From Akkermansia sp. (lineage in GTDB: Bacteria > Verrucomicrobiota > Verrucomicrobiia > Verrucomicrobiales > Akkermansiaceae): a DNA stretch of 48,088 bases. The stretch lies in contig JAFQSQ010000011.1 of NCBI GenBank assembly GCA_017409465.1, forward strand, positions 1-48,088, written 5' to 3'. The position numbers and the translations under genes were made by a program. Under the pieces are notes generated by a model. It saw nothing but the letters and a program-made list of their open reading frames with translations. It had not been told where the DNA came from and did no database searches. This document shows positions 34,171 through 42,365 of this stretch, piece after piece; within the stretch, counting starts at the first letter, position 1; the number at the start of each line of letters is the position of its first letter.

Positions 34171-35784
34171 TCAGCCCAGTTTATATTCCAACGCCGCGGC
34201 CACCAGCCCGGAGAAGAGCGGATGCGGTGTCGTCGGACGGCTCTGGAACTCAGGATGATACTGACAGGCGATGAAATGCGGATGCCCCGGAAGCTCCACA
34301 ACCTCCACGAGCCCATGCTCATCATTCACAGCAGAAATGACCAGACCGGCCTTCTCGCAAGCCTCGCGGTACTCAGCATTGAACTCGTAGCGGTGACGGT
34401 GGCGTTCGGAGATAGTTTCCTTGCCGTCGTAAAGCTTGCAGCAGAGGGTATCAGGCGCAATGTGGGCAGGATAGGCTCCCAGACGCATGGTGGCACCCAT
34501 ATTCTTGATGAGCTTTTGCTCTTCCTGCAGACAGATGACGGGCGCAGAGGAGCCCTTGTCGAACTCCGTAGAGTTCGCATCCTTGAGCCCCAACACGTTG
34601 CGGGCAAACTCTATCACCGCCACCTGCATACCCAGGCAGATACCAAAGAACGGAATCCCCTTCTCGCGGGCATACTGCACAGCCTTAATCTTGCCTTCCA
34701 CGCCGCGCTCACCGAATCCGCCCGGCACCAGAATGCCGTCCACATCACCAATCATGGTTTCACAATCGCCGTTCTCCAGAGCCTCGGCATCCACGCGAAC
34801 GATCTCCACGCGGCAGTCATTCGCCGCACCAGCATGCGTAAAGCTTTCGTAAATAGATTTGTAGGCATCCTGAAGGGAGATGTACTTACCCACCACAGCA
34901 ATACGAACGCTGTGGGAGGGGTGAATGACGCGCCCCACAAACTTCTGCCAATCGTCCATCTTCGGCTTGGGCACCGTGATACCCAGCACCTCCGTCACGA
35001 TGCGATCCACGCGGTCGCGGCCCAGATCCAGCGGGCATTCGTAGATGGAGTGCTTCACGTCGCAGAACGCCACCACATTGCGCGGCGGCACGTTGCAGAA
35101 CATACCTATCTTCTTCTTCTCGCTCTCCGTCAGGTTGTCCATCTCCGTGCGGCACACGATGATATCCGGCTGGATACCGATTTCACGCAGCTTGGCCACA
35201 CTCTGCTGGGTCGGCTTGGTCTTGGTCTCACCGGCCGCCTTGATGTAGGGCAGCAGGGTCACATGGATGAAGCAGCAGTTCTGGCGCCCCACCTCCAGCG
35301 CAAACTGGCGCAGAGCCTCCAGGAAAAGATAGCCCTCAATATCACCCACCGTGCCACCGATTTCCGTGATGATGACATCACATTCCTTGTTGGCCTCGGT
35401 CAGGTCATAGAGACGCTGCTTGATTTCATCCGTCACGTGCGGGATATACTGCACCGTGCTGCCCAGATAATCTCCGCGGCGCTCTTTCTCCAGCACATGC
35501 TCAAACACCTTGCCGCTCGTCAGATTGTTCAGGCGCGACAGCTGGCAGTGAACAAAACGCTCATAGTGCCCCAGATCCAGGTCAGTCTCCGAACCATCAT
35601 TGAGCACATACACCTCACCGTGCTGGTAGGGGCTCATCGTGCCGGGGTCGATGTTCAGATAAGGGTCAAATTTCTGCATCGTCACTTCCAAACCGCAGTG
35701 CTCCAGGAGAGTACCGATGGAAGCCGCTGCCAGACCTTTACCGAGGGAAGATACCACGCCGCCTGTTACAAAGATGTATTTCAT
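34171..35784 (-). CDS. pyrG: CTP synthase
   Basis: A 537-aa enzyme that converts UTP to CTP with ATP and glutamine. The N-terminal synthase domain starts [20 protein letters not shown] and continues with [19 protein letters not shown]. The C-terminal class I glutaminase (from about 290) has GGFGERG, the nucleophile Cys in FFGICLGMQ, and the His-Glu pair in CQYHPEF. Length is normal. I chose the ATG at 35784, where homology begins; the frame is open upstream to 35889. It is divergent from a ROK-type regulator, with both promoters in a 200-nt gap. Confidence 0.97.
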   Translation of the reverse strand: MKYIFVTGGVVSSLGKGLAAASIGTLLEHCGLEVTMQKFDPYLNIDPGTMSPYQHGEVYVLNDGSETDLDLGHYERFVHCQLSRLNNLTSGKVFEHVLEKERRGDYLGSTVQYIPHVTDEIKQRLYDLTEANKECDVIITEIGGTVGDIEGYLFLEALRQFALEVGRQNCCFIHVTLLPYIKAAGETKTKPTQQSVAKLREIGIQPDIIVCRTEMDNLTESEKKKIGMFCNVPPRNVVAFCDVKHSIYECPLDLGRDRVDRIVTEVLGITVPKPKMDDWQKFVGRVIHPSHSVRIAVVGKYISLQDAYKSIYESFTHAGAANDCRVEIVRVDAEALENGDCETMIGDVDGILVPGGFGERGVEGKIKAVQYAREKGIPFFGICLGMQVAVIEFARNVLGLKDANSTEFDKGSSAPVICLQEEQKLIKNMGATMRLGAYPAHIAPDTLCCKLYDGKETISERHRHRYEFNAEYREACEKAGLVISAVNDEHGLVEVVELPGHPHFIACQYHPEFQSRPTTPHPLFSGLVAAALEYKLG

Positions 35785-35815
35785 GGTGAGTGTACGTTGT
35801 TGTTCTGCTGCTGCC

Positions 35816-35844
35816 AGACTACCAGATTCTTCCTCAAGTGTCGA
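35816..35844 (-). promoter_or_regulatory. Possible pyrG promoter
   Basis: On the minus strand, TCGACA (35844-35839), 17 bp, TAGTCT (35821-35816), 31 nt before the ATG at 35784. The -10 match is weak. Confidence 0.35.
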
Positions 35845-35923
35845 GCCTTTCATTCTCCGCATTTCGCACAAACACTGCGATATCACCATGCAAACTTTTT
35901 ATTGTTATTACATTACAAAAGAC

Positions 35924-35952
35924 TTGCCAAAAGAAAGATTTTGCCCTATACT
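35924..35952 (+). promoter_or_regulatory. Promoter of the ROK-type regulator gene
   Basis: TTGCCA (35924-35929), 17 bp, TATACT (35947-35952), with the ATG at 35984. The leader is about 25 nt and has no clear Shine-Dalgarno sequence. Confidence 0.7.
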
Positions 35953-35983
35953 TTTGTAACCAGGTTTCACAAGCTATTGACAC

Positions 35984-36865
35984 ATGAACACGAAAAGACG
36001 ACTGCAACGCTACATGCAGGAAGTGCGGGAGGCCGGACGGCGGGAGATGTCGGCGGCGGTGGGGGTGAGTCATGTGATGACCGGACGACTGGTACGGGAA
36101 CTGGAGGAAGAGGGCATCCTGAAAGAATGCGGCATGGCGCCCTCCGGCGGCGGGAGACCGGAAGTACGCTACCGCTACAACGGCGCACACGGCACCGTCA
36201 TTCTCTTTCGGCTGGAGGAAGAAGATTCCGCACATCGCGGCATACTGGAGCAGCTGGACATGAACGGGCGGGTATTGGAAGAAAAATCAGCCCGCTTCAC
36301 CCATCTGCAAGCAGAAATGCTGGATGACTGGTTGGATGAGCTGACGCACCGATGGCGGCGCAAACCACAGCGCATCGTCCTGCATCTGCCGGAAGGCTTG
36401 CTCGCGCGTGAGCTTGCAGCACATCTGCAGCAACGCTGTACCATTCCGGTGAAACGGCTCAACACCGCCGAAGCGCTGGCAGACAAACGCCCCCATACCC
36501 TGACCCTGCTCTGCCGGCAAGGCATGCCACCTCAGGCCGCCTACCGCAGCGAGGCAGAACTCCTGCCCTGCAACTACCTGCACATGCTTCCCCTGCCCGA
36601 CCGCTGGGAAACGATGGACTACAGCGACCATACATTGACGGAAGAAATGATTTGCCGACTGATACAATCTCTCACCTGCGTACTGGGACAGGAGCGAGTA
36701 GAGCTGTACTGCGATTACCTGACAGAACGCCTCATTCCCCGCATCCGCTACAACCTCTCCGCCAAGCTCAAAGGCATGGATCGCATGCCGCGGCTGTATT
36801 TCCGCAGCATCAGCGAAGATAAACTAACCGAAGCAGTGCATCGTGCTGCCGTCCGGTACGCATAG
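35984..36865 (+). CDS. ROK-type (NagC/XylR-like) regulator without sugar-kinase motifs
   Basis: A 293-aa DNA-binding protein. Residues about 1-65 form a winged helix: RREMSAAVGVSHVMTGRLVR then LEEEGILKECG and the wing SGGGRPEVRYRYN, which closely fits the ROK (NagC/XylR) DNA-binding domain. The remaining 220 residues have the size of a ROK-like half but lack the DxGxT phosphate-binding loop and the Cys/His zinc cluster, so it is neither a kinase nor a classical sugar sensor. It lies divergently from pyrG and upstream of a small Arg-rich gene. Its targets are unknown. Confidence 0.75.
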   Translation: MNTKRRLQRYMQEVREAGRREMSAAVGVSHVMTGRLVRELEEEGILKECGMAPSGGGRPEVRYRYNGAHGTVILFRLEEEDSAHRGILEQLDMNGRVLEEKSARFTHLQAEMLDDWLDELTHRWRRKPQRIVLHLPEGLLARELAAHLQQRCTIPVKRLNTAEALADKRPHTLTLLCRQGMPPQAAYRSEAELLPCNYLHMLPLPDRWETMDYSDHTLTEEMICRLIQSLTCVLGQERVELYCDYLTERLIPRIRYNLSAKLKGMDRMPRLYFRSISEDKLTEAVHRAAVRYA

Positions 36866-36931
36866 GCCGCCCAGCCCCGACAATCTGCCAATTATTCAGC
36901 AGCGCAGCCCCGGTGCGAATCATAAGGGCAT

Positions 36932-37222
36932 ATGATATCCACTGTACTTTACCCTATCCTTGCCCTTCTCAGCACCGATTTACAGGCGCCTCAGAGCACA
37001 CAGGTGCTGGCTGCCAATACGGTCGGCACTCCGTCAGACTCCATCCTCCAACCTATTCTCGACACAGCTCGTGACTATTCCAACCAGCGAGCCCGCGAAC
37101 GCCGCGAAGACAAACGAGACGAACGCCGTGCAGAACAACGCCGGGAAAGACGTTCTGACGAGCGCGATTTCCGCCGTGATGACCGCCATCGACAGAGGCA
37201 TCACTCCCGCGATCGACGCTGA
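36932..37222 (+). CDS. Small secreted-type protein with extreme Arg/Asp/Glu-rich tail
   Basis: A 96-aa protein. The first 19 residues (MISTVLYPILALLSTDLQA) look like a short signal peptide. From residue 47 to the end almost every residue is charged, mostly Arg with Asp/Glu and some His (blocks like RERREDKRDERRAEQRR), forming a predicted charged helix. No homologue is recognised. The ribosome site is poor and the promoter unclear, so the gene is plausible but not certain. It sits alone between the ROK-type regulator and the thermonuclease. Confidence 0.5.
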   Translation: MISTVLYPILALLSTDLQAPQSTQVLAANTVGTPSDSILQPILDTARDYSNQRARERREDKRDERRAEQRRERRSDERDFRRDDRHRQRHHSRDRR

Positions 37223-37256
37223 ATACCCATCTCAACTTTTCCTGCATACTTCGTGT

Positions 37257-37285
37257 TTGCCAAAAGCCCGGTTCTGTGATAGAGT
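37257..37285 (+). promoter_or_regulatory. Promoter of the thermonuclease-polymerase-YolD operon
   Basis: TTGCCA (37257-37262), 17 bp, TAGAGT (37280-37285). The leader to the ATG at 37316 is about 24 nt. I see no LexA-type palindrome over it. Confidence 0.6.
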
Positions 37286-37315
37286 GGCGGCGCGACATAC
37301 AGACAAGCGCGCGCT

Positions 37316-38068
37316 ATGCCACGTACTCTCTGCTACATCCTCCTGTTTTTCGGCCTCGGCACATCGCTGCTCTGCGCAGAGGTCCTGCATGGGGTGTGTA
37401 GCCGGGTAAGCGATGGCGATACCCTGATTCTGACACAGCCGAACAGGAAAGAACTCACCATTCGCCTCTATGGCATTGATGCACCGGAGAACTCGCAGGA
37501 TTATGGGAAAGCCGCCAAAGCGAGGCTCAGCGAGCTGGTCAGCGGTCAGCACATCCGCGTCGTTACCCGCTCCACCGATCGCTACGGCAGAATCATCGCC
37601 CGAGTCTACCGCGATGAGCTCGACATCAACCTGACCCTGGTACAGGAAGGTTGCGCCTGGCACTACGTCCGCTACGCGCCCCAGGCTCTTGAGCTGGCCG
37701 AAGCCGAGACACTCGCCTGCGTCGGCAAAGCAGGACTCTGGCAGAACCCCGCGCCCATTCCACCCTGGGAATATCGTCACGGTGCCCGTCCCGCACTTCC
37801 CAACCCGGACAATCATCCCTACTGGATAAGTGAGCACAACATCCTCCACAACGCACAGTGCAAATATTTCGGGGTCACCCAGCGGGGTCGCTATGTCGCC
37901 GAGCCCGGCGCCGATACCACCAATTGTCGACTCTGCAACGGAACGGCAGCAGAGCCAACCGGCACTTTTCCGACCTGGTGGAACCTGCTCCTGCTGGTGC
38001 TATTCTTTTTCCTTCTCCCCATCGTTCTGATACGGCTTCTTATCATACGGGCGCGAGGAGAGGGGTAA
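37316..38068 (+). CDS. Thermonuclease-family (SNase) exported nuclease with C-terminal membrane helix
   Basis: A 250-aa protein with a signal peptide (about 1-20, SLLCAEV). The staphylococcal nuclease domain (about 22-145) shows DGDTLIL, IRLYGIDAPENSQ (catalytic Arg/Asp), DRYGRIIARV and LVQEGCAWHY. A small Cys/His block follows (HNILHNAQCKYFG, then CRLC), probably metal-binding, as in other SNase-linked proteins. A membrane helix close to the C terminus (about 222-243) would hold it in the inner membrane facing the periplasm. It is followed after 42 nt by the Y-family polymerase gene, so the two may share a transcript. Confidence 0.88.
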   Translation: MPRTLCYILLFFGLGTSLLCAEVLHGVCSRVSDGDTLILTQPNRKELTIRLYGIDAPENSQDYGKAAKARLSELVSGQHIRVVTRSTDRYGRIIARVYRDELDINLTLVQEGCAWHYVRYAPQALELAEAETLACVGKAGLWQNPAPIPPWEYRHGARPALPNPDNHPYWISEHNILHNAQCKYFGVTQRGRYVAEPGADTTNCRLCNGTAAEPTGTFPTWWNLLLLVLFFFLLPIVLIRLLIIRARGEG

Positions 38069-38110
38069 ATCAGGCTCCGCGCTCGCATCCTCCCACCACC
38101 CTGGAGAATC

Positions 38111-39619
38111 ATGCAGGAGAAATCATACATCGCCATTGACCTCAAGAGCTTCTACGCCTCCGTAGAATGCATCGAGCGTGGGCTCAACCCTCTCGACACC
38201 TACCTGGTGGTGGCAGATGAAAGCAGGACGGATAAAACCATCTGCCTTGCCGTTACCCCGGCGCTCAAATCATACGGCATTCCGGGACGTCCCAGGTTAT
38301 TTGAGGTCCGGCAGCGCGTGAACGAGGTCAACGCCATGCGACAGCATCAGGCCGGCAAACACCGGATGACCGGCGCCACCTGCACCCACACCGAGCTGCT
38401 GCGCTCCCCCGGGCTGACGCTGGATTTCATCATCGCCCCGCCTCGCATGGCGCACTATATGGAGTACAGCACGCGTATCTACAACGTATACACCAAATAC
38501 GTATCCCCTGAGCACATAGTTGTCTACTCCATTGATGAGGTGTTCATGGATGTGACGCCCTATCTCGCCACCTACCACTGCACCCCGCACCAGCTGGCCG
38601 GGCGCATTATCCGCGATATCCTGAGCACCACCGGCATCACCGCGACCGCCGGTATCGGCACCAACCTGTACCTTGCCAAGATTGCCATGGATATCGTAGC
38701 CAAACACATCCCGGCAGACCGGGATGGGGTACGCATCGCTGAGCTTGATGAAATGAGCTACCGTCGGCAACTATGGCATCACAGGCCGCTCACCGATTTC
38801 TGGAGAGTGGGGAAAGGCTATGCCCGAAAGCTGGAACAGAACGGGCTCTACACCATGGGCGACATTGCCCGCCGCTCCCTGCAGAATGAAGAGACCCTCT
38901 ATCGGCTCTTCGGTAAGAATGCCGAGTTACTCATCGACCACGCCTGGGGCTGGGAGCCCTGCACACTGGAAGCAATCAAAGCCTACCATCCGGAATCGAA
39001 GAGCCTCTGCTCAGGGCAGGTACTCCATTGCGCCTACGAACCGGAGAAGGCAAAACTCGTACTTCGGGAGATGGCAGACCTGCTGGTGCTGGATCTGGTA
39101 GCAAAAGGCCTTGTGACCGACCAGATTGTCATTACCGTGGGCTATGATATAGAGAATCTGGTCGACCCGGAGCGGCGGCGCCGATACAAAGGGCCGGTCT
39201 GCATCGATGCATACGGACGTGAGATTCCGGAGCATTCGCACGGCTCACAGAATCTCGGTCTCTTCACCTCATCCACCAGACTGATTATACAGGCCGTTTC
39301 AGAATTGGCAGACCGGCTGGTAAACAAAAAACTGCTGGTACGTCGGCTGACTATTGTTGCCAACCATGTCGTCTCGGAGAGCGAGCTGGCACCATCGCAG
39401 CGCAAGGAAGAACAACTGGAGCTGTTTACTGACTACACGGCACGCCGGAAACAACAGGAAGAAGAAACCCATGCTCTGGTCAGAGAGCGCCAGATGCAGC
39501 AGGCAGTGCTGAATATCCGTGAAAAATTCGGCAAAAACGCCATCCTTCGCGGCATGAATCTGGAGGAAGGCGCCACCGCCCGAGACCGCAACAGTCAGAT
39601 AGGAGGCCACCGAGCATGA
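38111..39619 (+). CDS. Y-family translesion DNA polymerase, clostridial UmuC/UvrX-like type
   Basis: A 502-aa error-prone polymerase that copies past damaged bases. Catalytic acids are Asp10 (AIDLKSFYASVEC) and Asp142/Glu143 (VYSIDEVFMD). GIGTNLYLAKIAMD and the FWRVGKGYARKL helix-hairpin region follow, then the little-finger domain and a charged C-terminal tail containing EEQLELFTD, which looks like a beta-clamp binding motif (QLELF). The protein closely resembles forms common on integrative elements of gut Clostridia. A GGAG ribosome site lies 5-6 nt before the ATG. Its stop overlaps the YolD-like start by 4 nt. Confidence 0.92.
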   Translation: MQEKSYIAIDLKSFYASVECIERGLNPLDTYLVVADESRTDKTICLAVTPALKSYGIPGRPRLFEVRQRVNEVNAMRQHQAGKHRMTGATCTHTELLRSPGLTLDFIIAPPRMAHYMEYSTRIYNVYTKYVSPEHIVVYSIDEVFMDVTPYLATYHCTPHQLAGRIIRDILSTTGITATAGIGTNLYLAKIAMDIVAKHIPADRDGVRIAELDEMSYRRQLWHHRPLTDFWRVGKGYARKLEQNGLYTMGDIARRSLQNEETLYRLFGKNAELLIDHAWGWEPCTLEAIKAYHPESKSLCSGQVLHCAYEPEKAKLVLREMADLLVLDLVAKGLVTDQIVITVGYDIENLVDPERRRRYKGPVCIDAYGREIPEHSHGSQNLGLFTSSTRLIIQAVSELADRLVNKKLLVRRLTIVANHVVSESELAPSQRKEEQLELFTDYTARRKQQEEETHALVRERQMQQAVLNIREKFGKNAILRGMNLEEGATARDRNSQIGGHRA

Positions 39620-40020
39620 ACGACACCTACGAAGACATCATCCGGCTACCCCACCATGTATCGCAGCGCCATCCGCAGATGAGCATGGCCGACCGCGCCG
39701 CTCAGTTTTCACCCTTCGCTGCCCTCACCGGTCACGAAGACGCCATCAAAGAAGCCGCCCGACTGACGGAAGAACGCCCCCTGCTGGACGAATCCGTCAA
39801 GTGGGAAATCAGTGAGCGGCTACAGCTCTGCCGGGCAAATCCTCAGCTGCCGGCTACGCTCACCTACTTTGTCCCGGATTCGCGCAAAAAAGGAGGCCAC
39901 TATGCCGAAAGCTACGGTAAAATCCGAACAATCATCCCGCATGAGCGCCTGATTATCATGGCAGACGGCACTCGAATCCCGATTGACGATGTAATCAGCG
40001 TTGAGATAATGTCAACTTGA
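39616..40020 (+). CDS. YolD-like protein, partner of the Y-family polymerase
   Basis: A 134-aa protein. The N-terminal half has the YolD-like signature IIRLPHHVSQRHPQMSMADR followed by AAQFSPFAALTGHEDAI. The C-terminal half (TYFVPDSRKKGGHYAESYGK) is beta-rich. YolD-like proteins are encoded next to Y-family polymerases (UvrX/YqjW) in Firmicutes and are thought to act with them in the SOS response. The start overlaps the polymerase stop by 4 nt (ATGA), so the pair is co-translated. Base composition is like the host's, so any transfer is not very recent. Confidence 0.88.
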   Translation: MNDTYEDIIRLPHHVSQRHPQMSMADRAAQFSPFAALTGHEDAIKEAARLTEERPLLDESVKWEISERLQLCRANPQLPATLTYFVPDSRKKGGHYAESYGKIRTIIPHERLIIMADGTRIPIDDVISVEIMST

Positions 40021-40030
40021 CACCCCCGGT

Positions 40031-41197
40031 TCAATCACGCCGAATAAGCGATGCGGCATACTCGCGCGCCCAGGCATCAGCCGCGAGGATGATATCCAGC
40101 TGTCCGTGGTAATCCTCCGGGGTGGCAGCGGCGAGCGTTTTCTCCACGGTCTGCCAGATACCGGGGAAGCTGAGCCGACCCTCCACGAATGCCTGCACAG
40201 CCACTTCGTTGGCGGCGTTGTACATGGCAGGCATCGTGCCGCCGGTGAGCCCGGCATGGCGTGCCAGATTCAGCGCAGGGAAATCATCCCAACGCGGGGC
40301 TTCGAAACGCAGGGCGGCAATCTCTGCCAGATTGAGATGCGGCAGAGAATTATCAATACGCTCCGGCCAGGTGACGGCATACTGAATGGGGAAACACATA
40401 TCGCTGGAGCTGAGCTGCGCCAGAATGGAGCCGTCGCGATACTCCACCAGAGAATGCACAATGCTCTGCGGATGCACGATGACATCCACCCGCTCCATGG
40501 GAATATCGAAAAGCCAGCGCGCCTCAATCATTTCCAGCCCTTTGTTGAAGAGAGTGGCAGAATCGATGGTAATCTTGCGCCCCATCTTCCAGGTGGGATG
40601 CTTGAGCGCCTGCTCCAGCGTAACCTTTGCCAGCTGTTCGCGGGGGGTGGTGCGGAACGGGCCGCCGCTGGCGGTGAGGATGAGGCGGCTCACCTGCTCT
40701 GCGCCGCCGTGGTTGCCCTGCAGGCATTGGTAGATGGCATTGTGCTCACTATCCACGGGCAGCACATTGATTCCCTTCTCCGCCGCGCGCGTCATGACCA
40801 CCTCACCGGCCATCACCAGAATCTCCTTGGAGGCAATCGCCAGATCCTTCCCGGCCTCAATGGCACAGAGCGTGGGTTGCAGCCCGGCAGTGCCGATGAT
40901 GGATACCAGCACCATGTCTGCTTCCTCCAGTGCGGCCAGCTCACACAGCCCCTCCAACCCGGCACAAATCTTCACATCTGCCGGGAGAAGCGCGCGCAGC
41001 TCTGCGACCTTGGATTCATCGAAGATACACACATGGCGCACACCGAATTCTCGCGCCTGCTCGGCCAGCTTGCCGACACTGCTGTGGGCCGCAAGCGCCA
41101 CCACCTCCATACGCTCCGGGATATCGCGCGCCACTTTGAGTGCGCTGGTGCCGATACTGCCGGTGGAGCCGAGGATGACGACGCGTTTTCTCTTCAT
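40031..41197 (-). CDS. dxr: 1-deoxy-D-xylulose 5-phosphate reductoisomerase
   Basis: A 388-aa NADPH-dependent enzyme making 2-C-methyl-D-erythritol 4-phosphate, the second step of the MEP isoprenoid pathway and the target of fosmidomycin. It shows ILGSTGSIGTSALKV (NADPH loop), PVDSEHNAIYQ (metal/substrate), TASGGPFR and NKGLEMIEA. Length is standard. It is transcribed alone from a near-leaderless promoter that is back to back with the promoter of the next gene. Its end converges with the YolD-like gene at 11 nt and no terminator is seen. Confidence 0.97.
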   Translation of the reverse strand: MKRKRVVILGSTGSIGTSALKVARDIPERMEVVALAAHSSVGKLAEQAREFGVRHVCIFDESKVAELRALLPADVKICAGLEGLCELAALEEADMVLVSIIGTAGLQPTLCAIEAGKDLAIASKEILVMAGEVVMTRAAEKGINVLPVDSEHNAIYQCLQGNHGGAEQVSRLILTASGGPFRTTPREQLAKVTLEQALKHPTWKMGRKITIDSATLFNKGLEMIEARWLFDIPMERVDVIVHPQSIVHSLVEYRDGSILAQLSSSDMCFPIQYAVTWPERIDNSLPHLNLAEIAALRFEAPRWDDFPALNLARHAGLTGGTMPAMYNAANEVAVQAFVEGRLSFPGIWQTVEKTLAAATPEDYHGQLDIILAADAWAREYAASLIRRD

Positions 41198-41206
41198 ACG
41201 CCGACT

Positions 41207-41234
41207 ATTCTACGGCAAATCCGCTGAAAGTCAA
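41207..41234 (-). promoter_or_regulatory. Promoter of dxr
   Basis: On the minus strand, TTGACT (41234-41229), 16 bp, TAGAAT (41212-41207). The ATG at 41197 is 9 nt beyond, leaving a leader of about 3 nt and no Shine-Dalgarno sequence. Confidence 0.7.
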
Positions 41235-41244
41235 TCTTTCATTG

Positions 41245-41273
41245 TTGCAAGCTCACGCATGGAATGGTAGAAT
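41245..41273 (+). promoter_or_regulatory. Promoter of the 232-aa unknown gene
   Basis: TTGCAA (41245-41250), 17 bp, TAGAAT (41268-41273). The ATG at 41281 is 7 nt beyond, so the transcript should begin at or next to the start codon. Its -35 box lies 10 bp from that of the divergent dxr promoter. Confidence 0.7.
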
Positions 41274-41280
41274 GCAGCCA

Positions 41281-41979
41281 ATGAATCTGCTTGCCCACAC
41301 TACCCTGAGTTCTCTGTACTCCGGCACCTGGTACTTTGCGTACATCATGGACTATTGCCTGAAAATAAAGGTCAGAGAGCGTTATCTCAATATCCGCCTG
41401 ACGGATGTGACACGGGACGAAGAATGCGAACTGACGCCCATCAGCCTCAATGCCGCCTATCTGGCGTTCCGCATGGACAGCAGCTGGGGACCCTTGAGAT
41501 TCCACCTCTATCCGCATGCAGAATCCGGCGGTATTCTGGTGGAGATATGGGACACCGACCGCTTTTTCCGCAGTGATGAGGTCTACCCGAAGCCTCCACA
41601 TCGTCATGTCGCACATATCACGTGCACGGATGAAGATTATCCCGCATGGATTGAGGGTGTATGGAAAACTGCTCTTTGGGAAGACGGTCGCCGCCTCTAC
41701 CTCAACCGCATCAGTCCGCGGGAGCTGCGGCTGGTCTCCTGGTATACGGAAGAGGACGGAACGCCGAGCTATGACCACGTTGCAGAGGTGTACACCTGTG
41801 GCTACACGGGTCTGAAAATGAGTCTGCGGCGGCGGGATTTTCTCTACAGCCCGGTACAGGAAACGAACATCCTCTTTGACAACGGCAGGCAGGAGCTTTC
41901 CGTGGAGTTCAACCGCATCTGCCGTCCCGCCCGGGTGCTGCCGGAACCCGATCAATTCCCGGATGCCTGGCGGGATTGA
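41281..41979 (+). CDS. Conserved-looking soluble protein of unknown function
   Basis: A 232-aa protein without a convincing signal peptide, rich in aromatic and charged residues and probably beta-rich (LKIKVRERYLNIRLTDVT, then PLRFHLYPHAESGGILVEIW). I do not recognise a family. I chose the ATG at 41281 because a good -10 box ends 7 nt before it; in-frame starts at 41242 and 41272 lie inside the promoter. It is divergent from dxr and is followed by an intergenic repeat, with only a short GGGG/CCCC hairpin near 41980 as a possible stop signal. Confidence 0.7.
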   Translation: MNLLAHTTLSSLYSGTWYFAYIMDYCLKIKVRERYLNIRLTDVTRDEECELTPISLNAAYLAFRMDSSWGPLRFHLYPHAESGGILVEIWDTDRFFRSDEVYPKPPHRHVAHITCTDEDYPAWIEGVWKTALWEDGRRLYLNRISPRELRLVSWYTEEDGTPSYDHVAEVYTCGYTGLKMSLRRRDFLYSPVQETNILFDNGRQELSVEFNRICRPARVLPEPDQFPDAWRD

Positions 41980-42055
41980 GGGGACAACCCCATCAGTTGC
42001 AGTAACTTATCCTCCCGTGTCGTAAAGTTTGAGTAAAGAACTCGGTAAATGCCCA

Positions 42056-42221
42056 TTTACGAATTTGGAGTTACGATTGACGAATTTAAAATTCCGCTCG
42101 CTCTGCTCGCATGATGAACGATAAATGACGCTTAGCGTTAGTTGAAAACATCTGCGCGTAGCGCAGCAAAGGTTGAATTCGTAATTCGTCAATCGTAAAT
42201 CCCGACAACTTCCCATTTATC
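42056..42221. repeat. Interspersed MITE-like repeat, copy B, with 16-bp inverted arms
   Basis: The core 42089-42221 matches 1-141. It is flanked by an exact 16-bp inverted repeat, TTACGATTGACGAATT (42071-42086) and AATTCGTCAATCGTAA (42183-42198). The core contains short runs such as GCTCGCTCTGCTCGC and GACGCTTAGCG. No open frame for a transposase exists. The right arm contains the stop codon of the 58-aa lipoprotein gene on the minus strand (42189-42191), so the element forms that gene's 3' end. Confidence 0.85.
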
Positions 42222-42365
42222 AGGATGAGGAAGCTTCGTCAGCCGTTGCTTCCCTCCATTGTCAAGAGTGATAGTATTGTCGCAGAAATAATCTGCCTGC
42301 ATATCGCTGCAGGAACAGACCATCAACGAGATTACTGCCGCAACCATGATTGAGCAGGGTTTCAT
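42189..42365 (-). CDS. 58-aa putative lipoprotein whose C-terminal tail comes from the repeat
   Basis: A short gene starting MKPCSIMVAAVISLMVCSCSD, a signal peptide with a lipobox-like MVCS or CSCS ending. The mature part is about 38 aa and ends KWEVVGIYD. The start overlaps the stop of the upstream secreted-protein gene by 4 nt (42362-42365, ATGA), which supports real translation. The last ten or so codons and the stop lie inside the interspersed repeat, so the original C terminus has probably been replaced. Function is unknown. Confidence 0.6.
   Translation of the reverse strand: MKPCSIMVAAVISLMVCSCSDMQADYFCDNTITLDNGGKQRLTKLPHPDKWEVVGIYD

Noticed and set aside
34222..36327. A 701-codon open frame on the plus strand across pyrG and the regulator start
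   Set aside because: Antisense shadow of pyrG. It also runs through both divergent promoters and the true regulator start.
37240..37315. A LexA/SOS box before the nuclease-polymerase-YolD genes
   Set aside because: No palindrome of the E. coli or Firmicute LexA type is visible around the promoter. The lineage's own LexA motif is unknown to me, so SOS control stays open.
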